In this document: in pieces, positions 1-12,600 of the stretch
Layout of the letters: each line of letters begins with the position of its first letter
Position numbering within the stretch: position 1 is the stretch's first letter
From: Zanthoxylum bungeanum
Lineage: Eukaryota > Streptophyta > Magnoliopsida > Sapindales > Rutaceae
Direction of reading: 5' to 3'
Assembly (NCBI GenBank): GCA_019454045.1
Contig: SKCR01001852.1
Coordinates: 1-64,000, forward strand
DNA: 64,000 nucleotides
Program-made: the position numbers and the translations under genes
Notes under the pieces: model-generated
Seen by the model: the letters and a program-made list of their open reading frames with translations, nothing else
Databases searched by the model: none
What the model was told of the DNA's origin: nothing

Positions 1-1539
1 GATAACAAGTGCCTAACATCAAAATAAAAAGACAAACAACAGGAGGATTTAAAAAATAAAATAAATAAATAAAGTAGAAAGAAAAATAAGGTAAAAATAA
101 ACAGTAAAGAACATGATTCTATCCACAACCAGCAGACGGTAAAATAAGCCTCCCTTCCGCTTATGTTACTGTAACTTGGGTACCTAATAAAAGAGAGTGC
201 AAATCCCAAAAGGAGGGAGGCTGGCTTTACAAGAAAGTAATCTTTAAACTTCAAAACAGATACCATGATGGCTTGTGGGATAGATTTCACCTTTTAGCTT
301 TGCTCTGGGCATCGGTCTCTAAGGAGTTCCAACTACCAAGATACCATTTTTTTCTTCATTCATCTTAACTGGGAAGGAGTTTTAATTATTTAGGTGTATA
401 TCCTCCTCATTTTTGTACAGGGTCGGGTTTCGTAGCTTTGATTGCTCCTGTGACACCTGGTCCACTGCCCAAGTGTTGAAAGTGTAATACTTCCATTACT
501 AAATACACATAATTTCTTATCCAAAAGTAAATAATAACAGTAATTGATACCATCTAGGGTTCATCCCTACGGCTAACATAGCAACATTCAGATGCACATT
601 AAAGACTCACCAGCACATACCATACATTAAATACAGAGTCAAAATGAATATATGGGAATACAGACATTCAAAAGTTAATTGTATTAAATGCAACTATTAA
701 AAAAAGTAGAAACAGAAATAGAAACAGGAGAAGAGTAGGCAGAGGGAAATAGCACTTAGCAACCTCTCTAAAGAAACACTATAGAAGCGCATGTTGCATC
801 AGGAACTACAGTCAAGTTGTAAAAAACAATCTCAAGTTTTCCTGATGCGAAGACACCATTTAAGGCAATTAAATTTCACAATGACGAACTATACTTAGAA
901 ACAAATAGCAGTAAATACCGGCACTGTTCGAGAAAATCAAAGCAGACCATGGGGGACTGACCCGAGCTATCGACAAAGAAGGACTTTGATAGATAGAATA
1001 AGGCACTCAGACATCAAAAAGAGGGCTACTTCACTATGAATGGTAACATATGAATTGAAACTAATGCGACGGGTGTCAATTACCAAAAAAGACTCGACCA
1101 CTAACTTAGTCTCGCGGGACAAAATTGTCCTCGAAGGTATGCGAAGAATATTTGAAACCACTCTCGAACCATCACACGGATTCCGACCAAACTACCCATG
1201 ATATGGTAACAAGACAAATAAAATCCATATCAGGTTATCAGTCTACCAATTTACAACTACTTACGAGATCCATATTGGGGGACACACACCACTGATCAGT
1301 CCTAACCATGATGGACAACTCCACGCTAGGCAACATCTTCATTCTTCACTAATTGATTTTCTACCTATGTTACTAACTAAAAACAAGACCAAAAAACTTG
1401 TGAACAATGTTCATTTGAAAATTACGGAACAAACATCAGGCATATAATATCACAATACGGTTAAAATGCATATAGCAAAGAACAAGATTTCCTTTTAGTT
1501 TAGTTAAAGAAGGTGCAGATCATATACAGAAGTTATTAT
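1..1539. other. Non-coding stretch, no gene seen
   Basis: The stretch is AT-rich with only short, low-complexity open frames and no protein family I recognise. It lies downstream of the HUA2-like gene and may be intergenic. I found no tRNA-like fold or terminal repeats in it. Confidence 0.5.
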
Positions 1540-2072
1540 TAGTGTTCTAAAACGCCCCGCCTAGGTGCGCCTAGGCGGCGCCAAGATTGTTAAAGGCGAG
1601 AGGCGCACTGAGGCGATCATAGCCTCATAGACACGAGGCACACGTCTATTAATAATAATTTTTTAAATTTGTAATATATGCATTATTTACTTGTAAATGT
1701 AAAAAAAAAAAAAAAAAATAGATAGTAATATTTTCATATATAATTCACTTTTATTTTAAATCTATTCATCAAATTCATAATACTTGACAAAATATAAAGT
1801 ATCTAGTCAAAAGAAACACCTCAATTGAATATTGAATAAACAAATCAATCACATTTTCGGTAATATTGAATATCCTCAATTCCTTAGCAACCAAATCAAT
1901 ATCCTCAATTCCTCAGCAACCAAATCAAAGAAGAAAATAGTCAACTTCTCCAAATTTCAGCCAAAAAAAACCGAACAGTGGAAGCACGATTCACGAAGCA
2001 AGAAGAAAACATAATATGGTTCTATAATTTCAGGAAAAAAAAAAGAAGAAAACAGATCTGGATTTCTAATTT

Positions 2073-2105
<33 letters not shown>

Positions 2106-2985
2106 CAGAATCAGCAATGAAGAAAACAGAAAAGAGAAAAGAAGAAGCTAATTATGAATAGAAGAAAGATGAAGAAAGAATCAAAGAAGAATAGAAGAAA
2201 ATAGAATAAGGTTTTTAAAAAAAAATATATGAAGAAAGAAGAATAGAAGCTATCGAAGATACATACCTTGAAGTCGTCGGCGGTGGAGTCGTCGGCGATG
2301 GAGGAGAGGACAGGTAGGAGATGAGGCAATTTTGGGTTCTCACGTACGCAGGTAGCAGAGGAAATTAGGGTTTCAGAATTTCTTTAAATACAAATTTTCT
2401 CTCCATGATGCGCACGCATCACAGCGCTTCTCGCCTCACTACACTTCATGCGCTTCATGTCGCATCACAGCGCATCTCTGGAATCGCCTCGCCTCACCTC
2501 TCTTGATGCGCATCGGCCATCGCCTCGTGCGCCCCTCACATCGAGGCGCGCCTCACTGCGCCTCTAACAACCATGGGCGGCGCGTATAGGTTCGGCGGCC
2601 TATGTTGGCCGATGCGGAATTCGAAATTAATTGCTTTTTCCGGCCGAAATTCACACCCCAATCCTAACCCTAACCTTAATTTTACAAAATTAACTCTCTA
2701 ACTCATCAATTTGAAAAAATCTCAATTTAGAGCATAAACCCTAATTTCAAAAATCTAATCTTTTTTCTATTTTTGTTAGTTTCTCATCAAATTGACCATT
2801 TATAAATATTAGCCATTGCTCAAATAACATTTATATATGATTAATTTCTCCAAATCATACAAAATCTTAAACCTAATTATAGAAATTCTCAATTTCCGAT
2901 TAACCGTCTAGGCCCCAACTAGGCGCTCTAGGCATTAGGCGTTGGGTCGTTGTCAGACTAGCGCCTAGCGCATTTTAGAACACTG
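1540..2985. mobile_element. Non-autonomous hAT-type element (family 1), carrying a nested element
   Basis: The ends are inverted copies of AGTGTTCTAAAA, and the right end reads TTTTAGAACACTG. An 8-bp target duplication GTTATTAT lies at 1532-1539 and 2986-2993. An 8-bp TSD with short TIRs is the signature of the hAT superfamily. The interior right of 2576 matches, in reverse orientation, the element at 13182-13674, including the AATTAATTGC-rich middle and the GCGCC-rich ends. No transposase frame is present. A second hAT-type element (1582-2575) accounts for the extra length. Confidence 0.85.
1582..2575. mobile_element. Nested non-autonomous hAT-type element (family 2)
   Basis: The left end CAAGATTGTTAAAGGCG is matched by the inverted right end, which reads CATGGTTGTTAGAGGCG on the minus strand. 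The target duplication GGCGGCGC is present at 1574-1581 and 2576-2583. This element therefore inserted into family 1 and is younger than it. The interior is A-rich, with runs of A at 1701-1718 and 2077-2105, and has GCGCATCACAG-like repeats near the right end. It has no coding capacity. Confidence 0.82.
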
Positions 2986-4236
2986 GTTATTATGAGGAAG
3001 GATTGCTTGAAAATTCAAAAAATATAAAAATAAAAACAAAGAACTGGAAAAATGTTGAAATTTTGGGTAAAGGTGGAAAAAGAAGAATAGTATAATGGTT
3101 TCCAACTAAAAGGTGGGTTGAAAATATGAACCTTGCCTTTCAACCAAGAGTCAGAGGTTCAAAGTACTTGAAGCAAGGTGGGGGAGGAGGAGAGCACACC
3201 AAAGATTCATCTCACGCAAATGTCTCTGAATCCCAGCCAAAGCTCAATCATCCTTTCATTGCACAATTGAAACAACGGAAAAGGATATACACGTTAATAT
3301 ATGCTCTAAAGTTGAAAAGATTATAAAAAAGGAAAAGCAAGAATACCTCAAATATAAAAGAGTGGAAATCATAAATTAAATTCCTTAGAGCATTTTTTGT
3401 ATATCATTTTGGAGATACTATGCCGCCACTCGGACTCAAACAGAGATGCTCTAGCACTGCTTCTCCATATGAGACATATCAAAATTAATTCTACGAGCTA
3501 CTTTACTACTCTTGTCACAACACCAATCACATGTTAACTTGTTTATGTCTTCAGAATAATGTGAATTAACCCACTGAATGCCAAATGAAAAGAAAGGCTT
3601 ATGCAGTCATACAAGTGCGTGATGTGCAACTTTTGCACGGCAGGTTAGGAAGTATACAACTCAAAAATAAATTAATACGAATATTAACAGCATCAAGAAG
3701 TCATCCAATAACAAACTTCTAAAATTTTCCAGTCAAACAATTTAGCAAAACAGATATTAAGATTAAGAAAAAAGTGAAGAAATAAACAAATAGCGTATCC
3801 AGTTGGCAAAGCAAGAGTTCTACTTTCCAGAGCAATTTACGCCTTTAATTGCACACACAAAATACCCAACCTAGCCCAAATAACCTTTTGTTTATTTCCT
3901 TCAAATTCATAAAAACACTTTCTGTCAATATTGCAGTCATCCAATTCCCACTGTAGTTACTAGTTAGAAATAACACGTGAAGAATGAAATGGTCAGACTT
4001 GAATATGTTCAAAATATAATCTCTAAAAATCTCGCACTGAAGAAGAGACAAAGCAAACCCAAGAAGATAAAGACACCAAAGACAACTGAGAAACAGGAGA
4101 GATACAGAAGAGTTACAAAATTTCAGCTTCTTGTCAGTGGATGGCGGATAAGAAAGGAAAAAATCACTAAAGGTCACAAGGAAGCCCTAAGTTTAACCCT
4201 ATCCACAAGTCCCAAGTAAAAGATTCTTCTTGTACA

Positions 4237-4304
4237 CCCCCCCCCCCCTCCAAAAAAAATATATATATATATATAACAAAACAAAAGAAAGAAAGAAAGA
4301 AAAA
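4237..4304. repeat. Compound microsatellite: poly-C, (TA)n, (GAAA)n
   Basis: A run of 12 C at 4237-4248 is followed by an A run, about eight TA dinucleotides and several GAAA units. Such tracts are length-variable and prone to sequencing error. Confidence 0.9.
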
Positions 4305-6049
4305 TGACAACTGTATAGCTTCACACTAACCCTTGCTTCCTACCTTGGGAAATGGGGAAATTTTCACCACGACGTTTATAAAATTATTAACAAAAAACAA
4401 GAGGGAATAACCTTAACGATCATGAAGAAATCCAACAAAATTGTGATCTACAGGAGCAAATAAATAGGACAGAGAAGCTGATCAGTAAGGTGAGAGACCG
4501 ATTTATCGTCTCTCCCTTTAGAAAAGCCAACCACTAAGTTTAACTTGCTTACTTCTGCTCACAAGCCTACTTCTAGAGAGTATAACAGAAAATGGAGAAA
4601 AAGAGGATCAATCATCACTCTAACTTTGGGTTTACATATGGATAAGTAGGAGAAAATTAGATAGCTCTAGATCCAGTTTCTCCATCTCTCAACAAATGTT
4701 AACCTCCAATAGAAGAACCAAAGATTCCCGATCCACATAATCACAAGCTTCCTCAACATCAAAATAGAATATCATAATCACTACGTCTTTTTCCTTTCTG
4801 TAACCTTCAACAATTTCATTGGCTATCAACTCGACATCATGAATTTGCCTATTCTACACAACTCCTTCATTAGCCAAAACATTGTACCCAAAGACTTCTT
4901 ACAGCCTCAAGGACAGCACCTTGCAATTATTTTGTAAAGTCTGGTGATGAGATGACTACTGTTTGAATCAAAAAACCATAGGTAGCATTTGTTCTTAACA
5001 GCACAATTTTTTAAGGAAGTCTGCAAAAATGGGCCAAAAATAAATTAGTAAATAACAAATACCTCAGGCAGTAAGAAACCCAATCAAATTTCCAATAGAA
5101 AACTAGTCTATTATTCAACACTTTAAAAGTTCGTTCATTTTTCTACTAAAAGTCAGCTTCTATGCTTCAAACATAATATTATTGTAAGCGTCAGTTTTAA
5201 CTGCAACAAAAAAGCTCAAGAGGAATTTGCATAAGCAAATAAATTAATTAATGGAAAGATGAACATGACAAAGAGAACAAGATTTCAGGGCAGGGAGCTA
5301 ACTGGCAAAGGCATCAAATAATACAGAGCTAATCTCATGATAGAGTAACCATAAAGGTTGCTCATGATCAGTTGACTCATAAGAAATTAGCAAGCCCAAA
5401 CAAATATGAGAGGAAAAAAAGTAGGTAAAGAGTAGCCGTGTAGGTTAAATGTAAATCACCTAGTCCAGATAAAGATAATAATGCAAACAAAAAAAAAAGC
5501 CACCATATTCCATTATTACGACAAGTTGTAAAACACACAAACCAATCAAAACCTTTTCCCACTAGGTTGGGTCGGCTAGTACATGGATCCTATAACGAAT
5601 ACACATAATAAGTTGTAAAACACAACACTGAAATTTTTTAAGCCAAAGACAAAGTAATACACATCATCCTTGAGGTCCCACTACCCACTGATACTTTAAT
5701 AAATTGCATGATGCGTAAAAAATGATTCATGTAGCAGGACCCAAGTTGCAGACATACACTATTAAAATGAGTGGGTGGTAGCCATAGCTATACCGCTCAG
5801 AGAACGTAAGAAGATGAATCACAAATGGCATCAGACTGTCATTTTTACAGCATAGCGCGTGAATTATTAACAGGTCACCCTACTGTAAAATTCGAGCACA
5901 GCTATATGCCACCAAAATTTAAAAAGAAGTCATGACAACACTTTACACTCAATGCTGACGATGAACAAACCATAACCTCTATTTAGTCATATTGTTGGGA
6001 CCAACCTAATTTTATTCCTAAAGGGGGGTTATAACTAAATAGAAAGGTT

Positions 6050-6890
6050 TCAAACTCGGTATGTGAGGCGAGGCGGGGAGCCGAGTGGTGACAGCCTCAA
6101 TCCGAACATGAAAAAAACTAAAAGCATAAAATCATTAAAATGAAGTCATCCCCAACACATCTGTATCAACAAGTATGTAAAAACATAATAAAAACTAAAA
6201 AAAATGAAACATAACATAACAGGTTCATGAAATGAAATGACAATTAATCTCTAAATAGGGATCATTTGTGTCTAATAGCATAAAATGTGGGTCCGAAGTG
6301 TCATCCTCCAAAAAATATCAGAGGTGTCAATTGTGTCATCATCCAAAGAGTCGTCTCATCCAAAGAGTCGTATCACATAATTTTTATTAACAACAAATAA
6401 TGTAAATGTTGGTTATTTCTAAGATAATAATTATTTTGCCATTTTCGACTACGCATCGAGGACAAGCTACACGGTCAACGCGATTAAAACACTGTCGGTT
6501 AGGATTTCTAAATTGATGATTTTGTTTTTGTAGCTTTTTAGTCTATAAAGAAGCTCAAGTCGGGACCCTCAATTCGACATTCAGCTCCCTTATATACTTT
6601 TTATTTAATAGCAATTTTAGGACTTTCGGGTCAAGGCGTCCGCCTCAAACCGCCTCAGGCCGCCCCGACACGAGGCGTCATGAGGTGGGCCACCTCGGGC
6701 CTTTGAGGCGGGCCTGTTGAAAACTCGACCTGAGGTCTAGAACCCAAAAAAGTGCGCTTAAGCACAGAAAAAAGCTCAGGCGCACCAATGGGGCTTTTTA
6801 GGATCGAAGCCAGGCACCGTCACTAAAGCGCGCAAAAAGCCCAAAAAGCGCACAAAGGTCAGGCGCGAGCTTAACTCCCATTAAATCAAA
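6050..6890. mobile_element. GC-rich transposon relic, boundaries unresolved
   Basis: Short palindrome-like clusters of GAGGCG / CGCCTC and AAGCGCGC / GCGCTTAAGC stand out from the AT-rich surroundings, at about 6058-6085, 6630-6720 and 6750-6875. The clusters resemble the terminal regions of the hAT-type elements seen elsewhere in this window. I could not find a matching pair of ends with a target duplication, so this is a degraded or composite relic. Confidence 0.4.
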
Positions 6891-9592
6891 ATCGACTCTA
6901 CTGCTTCAGAAACCATAATCCAACCCAATTTGAAAGCCCAAATCAATTTCCAACCATAGAATCAAAAACCTAGCTCAAAGTCATAGAAACCATAGAATAA
7001 AAAACCCAGCCCCAAATCAATTTCATAACCTTAAATCAATTTAAACTATAATCTAGCCACTGCTGCTGTCAAACTCAAAATCAATTTATCGTGACCCTAG
7101 ATCAACATCTCAACTCTTCTCCCTCCATAGCATAGTCGCAAAACGCCGCCTAAATTAGCTTTAGTTTGCTTTTGTTAAATGCTATATGTTTTGTCTTGGT
7201 TGGGATTTTGATGGAATTGGTAAGGTGACGCTGGATAATGTGTCGAAATATTAAGAGAAATGAATTTATTGAAATATTTACTTTATAGAGTCATGGAATC
7301 ATGTAGAGAATACAAGCTATCTGGACGTGTGCCTCGTGAGACTAGGCTCAGCGAAGCTCCAGCAGGCCCACAATAATAATTCGAATGAGGAAGAAGAAGT
7401 AGTAGGCTGAAATTTAGTTTGTTGAGAGTTGAGAGTTGAGAGATGTAATGCCTCCACGAGAAAATGCTAGACTCTGGAGATGAAGAAATGATGACACAAA
7501 ATGAGTCATATCAAGGTAAAATTTAAGGGATTACAAAAAGAAGTATTTCACACTAACCCCTCCCTCCCACCAACATTAGTTGCCAAAATCTACAGCCGAC
7601 AAACTAAAATTTGTGATTTGTCAGTAAGTATAGATATAAAACTAATTTCTCAACCAAAGAAAAATGATGTCTCTCACAAATTCCCAATCTCCAAGCAGAC
7701 CACAGCTTTTCTAATATCTTCAACCTGGAGAAAGAAAGAGTGATACTATACTTACATAGTTGGGATACATAATCTACTTCAAAAGTTATGTGGATTCAAA
7801 ATTACTACTTTAATAAAACAATCCAACACCTAACACATGGCAGGTAATGATAAGTGACACATCACTTCTCGAAAGTCTTCATTCCCGTGTAAAAGTCTCC
7901 AAATTGTCGAGGGGATACAAACTATATAACCCAAGTATGCAAGTGTAGTATTACTGTGAAAGAAAATGTCAGTAGAACTTTTTGAAAAATCCATCAGTCT
8001 TCTCAACCATAGTAACAATGAGTAGAAGACTATCCAAAATGTTAAAATGGAAAACTTTTTAGAAAGGATTACCCTTATGGCCTAATACAAGTAGTGAAGC
8101 CCTTTCGAAACAGGATTTATCAAATTTATCTGTTAGGGCCTATTTTTTCATTCTCATTTATTTTAGAAGACCTACACATTGACAAGTTTCTGTAGCACAG
8201 AAAAATAATAAGACCTTTTTCACATGGGTATCCTCATTCACATCCCTTATGACTACTTCCTATCTTCTTTTTCAGAGAGTTCATCCCTTGTGTCTATTCA
8301 ATAATATGCGCCAAGATCCACCGTTATTGATGTTGAACAACTCCAGGAAAGAAAACGATAGAGCAGAGATAGACCTCTATAAAGCTGTGTTGTATTAATT
8401 TTCCCCCTTTTTTGATAATCTGTTTTAAAGCTTTTAGAAGTGAGAAATAAGGGATTTTTCCTTTTCTCAAATTCGTTTAATTAGTTTGGTTCAACTGTGG
8501 ATGGGTGGCTAGGTGGTCAAGGACATCTGTATAAAGTTGCATCCTTCTCACTTAAAAAAGAAAAGAATTATAATAACAGCAGAAGATTAGTTTGTGATCT
8601 CTCTTCATTGACCTTCATCCTTCTCGTTCTTATTTTACTATCTCCTATTATTCTTCTTTCTTCTCATGCAAGCTAAATGTTTTTTCTGCTAATACCAATA
8701 AAGACTAAACCAGGTATATAAACTGTTAAAAATAGCTCTGTTATTCCAAATACCTCCACAGCCAACACCTAACAACTCATCCTTAAGAACATCCCAATCA
8801 TGTCATTCAATTATAGTGTGGAATTGGAATCTCAAAAGATTTTGCTGTAACAATAAACCAAATTAGATAAAACTATATGCAAAGTTGCAAACATAGATAA
8901 CAATTGTGTATTCATTAATGAGTAATGAAACACAAACAAAAAATTAACTGAACTGAAACAAATTGCTTGATGAGAGCAGTCATGCAACAAAAATATCTGT
9001 CATCATCAAGCATACGCATGTGGTAATCTAGGCCTGCAAATTCCCAAGAGAAGCAAAAAGGAATGCATATGGTAAAGGGAAGCAAAAAGGCAAGTCCGTG
9101 CAATCAGTCTATTCTGATGCTAAATACACACAATACAATAAATGAGCTAATAAGATATCCAGAGACTAAATCATGCATAATTGTATAATGTATATTATTA
9201 AATTCACCAAAATTCAAATTTGTTACTTGAGAAACAATTTCTTTATGTGGGATATTCAGTGTAATTACAAGAGTTAGAAACAGGTGTACTAACCAAGTCA
9301 GAAACATGGACCTACACTTGGAAGCATATGTTCCCTGGATACATTTGTCAGGAAAAATTACAATATACAGAGTCCTGCCAAGAGTCTCCACAAGCTCAAA
9401 CAATGTCTTCAAGGGAAAATTGGCTTTTCCACGATATGAACCTTCTTCGGTTGTAGAGTATAATGTAATTTGTAACTTGTTTCACGACCCACCAAAACTG
9501 AAAAATGTATCAGACGAAGAATAAAAGCGATCAAGTCAGAGAGAGAGGGAGAGCATATTTTTAGTGTAAATACATATTCTGCAAAGCAAACA

Positions 9593-9598
9593 TTTATT
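9593..9598 (-). terminator. Candidate poly(A) signal of the HUA2-like gene
   Basis: AATAAA on the minus strand lies about 90 nt past the stop codon at 9687. Plant poly(A) signals are loose, so this is only a candidate for the end of the 3' UTR. Confidence 0.35.
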
Positions 9599-9686
9599 AT
9601 TAGAACTCGAACAATGCGGGAAGGGGCATTAGTTGTAAAGAAATGATAACATACACTAAGCACTTGAAGTGCCTTCAGGCTCAGTC

Positions 9687-12600
9687 TTAAGCTGGTCTCC
9701 AACAATTAAGTGCTGACACGTCTGGTCTACATGGCAACATCTGGGAAACACCATGACCTGGAATATTACAACCATTAAGTCACCCTTTAATGGTACAGGA
9801 GCTGAAAATTTACTTCAACTCACTTTAACCAAAACAAATAAGTTAAAGCATTCTAAAAATGAGGTCACCTGGAATTTGAGGTGTTGGCAAATTATTAGTC
9901 TCAAAACCTATATTATTTGTGGGTTGTCTCTCAACAGGGGGCCGAAAATAACCTGCCATGGCACAAATGTTGCACAATCTTCAATAAATTAAAAAAACAT
10001 GGACTGGAAGTACAAGATACATACAAATATGTCTGGGTCTCTGGGACCTATGAAACTATTAAATAAACATAAGAAAACACGGATAAAAAGTCCCAAAATA
10101 TGACATCTATGCATACAGGAACAAGTATGCAACAACCATTTCTTTTTTCACTTTTTATACAAAACAAAAGAAACAAATTTAATAATAACAGAAAACATTT
10201 ACATTTTCAGCGGACCAGTAATCCACCTAAGAGCATCAGAAGATTACAAAAGATAAAATATAACAAAGGACAACAAACTTGAAAAACAGCATTACAATCT
10301 CTCTTTTTTTTAAAAAAATAAAAATAAATAAAGAGTAAAAACAATCCGGACATTGTTTAGAAACCAAACCAAAGCCCATAATGATGCTGAGAATTTGAAA
10401 TTTGACCATCAACCATCTCATTACTTCACAGCAGTTCCACAAAACCAAAGCTTTTCTCCACCGCTAAAGTAAGGAGATTCTCAACTAATATTAATTCTTC
10501 TTGCAGTTTACTGATAATGGAACACAGAACCTGGTGGGACAACCCAAGAAATTCTAACTACTTTAAAGAGCCTGAAAATGTGCACTTTTTAAAATAGCAT
10601 TATGATAACCCGATTCCCTCTCCACCTATTCCACCACCCAAGAGGTTTTGCTAGTGGAGCACGCAAACATGATTGTGTACATGTGTATGTCCACAAAACA
10701 AAACTAGGGAGAGCATTCCAGACTAATCTTGGAAAAAACTCTTCGACTTTCTCTGAAGGTTTAAATTCCAAGCTTAAGCAAAGTCAAAATTAGGGAAATA
10801 AAACTTGTCAAATTTTAATTAAAGACATGTCAAGCCTCTAATACTCAAGTAATCTTCCTAATCCTAAGCATTTTCAGAAATCGATATTTTAAATGACCAG
10901 CTCAAAAACAACAAATTTAGACGAACATGGCATTCGCAAAAGCATCACCAATGCAGAAGTGATTACTCGAAACAATTCATGCTGATAATTTGAACTGCCT
11001 TAAGAGAAATGATCAAATGAACACACAAGAAAATAAAATTCTCTGTATTGAACTATAGGCACAAGGAGCCATGGGTTAAAGAGCAAAAAGAGAGCATAGA
11101 ATAGAAGAAATATGGCCTCACAGAGCCACAGGTGAGCATCTGTGATCAAAATCAAGTCCTATGTACTTTAGTTTTAAAACCAATGTCTAGTACACAATAA
11201 CAATTGCTTACCTTCCTGTGCGAATGGAGGGCCTGATTGAGGCGGAGTCCTCCTTCCTCCCATCCACACACCATGTTGACAATCAGTGTTGAATTCACCT
11301 GATGACATCCTCCATTGCTCATCAGTAACAAATCGCCTCTGGCTATCAGGATGTGAGGAAAATGCATATGGACGGGGGAAATGCTGATGAGGGTGTTGCT
11401 GAATTGGCGGCTTTGGAAATGAGAAATGACTTGAAGGTGTTTGTGCCAGGCCAGGATGCATTGGTCTTTGCACAAAAGGTGTATTACTTTGATGAAATTG
11501 TTGGTTTGGTTGAGAAGTTTGGGGGTTCAAATACATTTCATTGTGTCCACATTCCAACTGCCTTGAAGAGTTAAATCCAGAAGGTTCTCGAGAATTGACC
11601 ATTCCCGTTGGTACAAAGCATGGTGACTGCTGCGGAAACATTTCTTTTTTCACATCAGCATCGATATGACGCCCATGATTGTTTCCAGCCATTTGAACAA
11701 TTTGATTACCCTGAATAACAGGAAATAGTTACAATAGTTATACCAATATTTTAAATGAAAAAATAAAATTAAAAATCAACTATAACAACAACAAAGAAAG
11801 AAGGATATACAAACAATCTCGCAAGAAGTGAAAAGGGACACAGATGTAAGTCTTACACTGGGTGCGCTGCAATATTCATGAGGTACAGGTGGTTGATATG
11901 CCAACTGTGGTGAAGATTGTACTGAAGAATGAGGTGGTAACAACGGTTGAGACACTAATGAAGGCTGTGATTGTACAACTGAAGATTGTATTACCAATGG
12001 TGGTAGAGGACCCAAAGGAGGTGGTGGTGGCGGTGGCAGTGACGAGACAGAAGGAGGAGGTGGAGGCGGAGGTGGCGGAGGGGATGGAAATGAAGGCGGT
12101 GGCGGCAGTGGCGGCGATGGAGGCAACGGTGGCAATGGAGGAGGAGAATCTAGAGGCAAAGGTGGAGAGCCCTCAGGTAAAGGGGGTAACTCATCGAAAC
12201 TATTTGAAGCTGAGTCCAAGGTCCTATCCAAGTCATTCCTTTGCTGATCAGTTTCACAAGAACCACTTTCACCCTTTTGGTGTCCGGAAACATCTTCCAT
12301 TTCGAGTTCACCATCCACATCCTCTAAGATGCAACGACGCCTGTCATTTGGAGTAACTGGACATGCTTCTGACTCTCCTGAAGCACGTGTTTTCTCTACT
12401 GGTGATGCATGAGCAGCTTCGTTGTATGTACTGCTTGGAAGATCTTCTTCATCGTCCTCAAATACATGAGAAGACAAAAGGCCAGGCAACTGAAATGTAG
12501 CATTGCTGATACAATGGAAAAGAAAAAGCAATTATGTCTGGAAGTTAGATGCAAAGCCACACATTTTAAAAGCTGATAAACAAATGAGTGGAGCAGCATT

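Larger units (their letters stand above)
2986..9592. other. Non-coding stretch downstream of the HUA2-like gene
   Basis: I see no supported coding exon here. It holds microsatellites near 4.24-4.30 kb and a GC-rich transposon relic near 6.05-6.9 kb. The rest is unique AT-rich sequence with short chance frames on both strands. Confidence 0.5.

Noticed and set aside
3845..4219. Overlapping open frames of 110 and 80 codons on opposite strands
   Set aside because: Composition is that of random AT-rich DNA, there is no recognised domain, and they lie next to a microsatellite.
9104..9705. Minus-strand frames near the 3' end of the HUA2-like gene
   Set aside because: The true last exon is 9687-9757, ending SALNCWRPA. 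The longer frames are 3' UTR or read through the wrong frame.
11862..12356. Plus-strand open frame of 164 codons rich in Val, Ala and Glu
   Set aside because: It is the antisense shadow of the proline-rich exon 8 of the HUA2-like gene.
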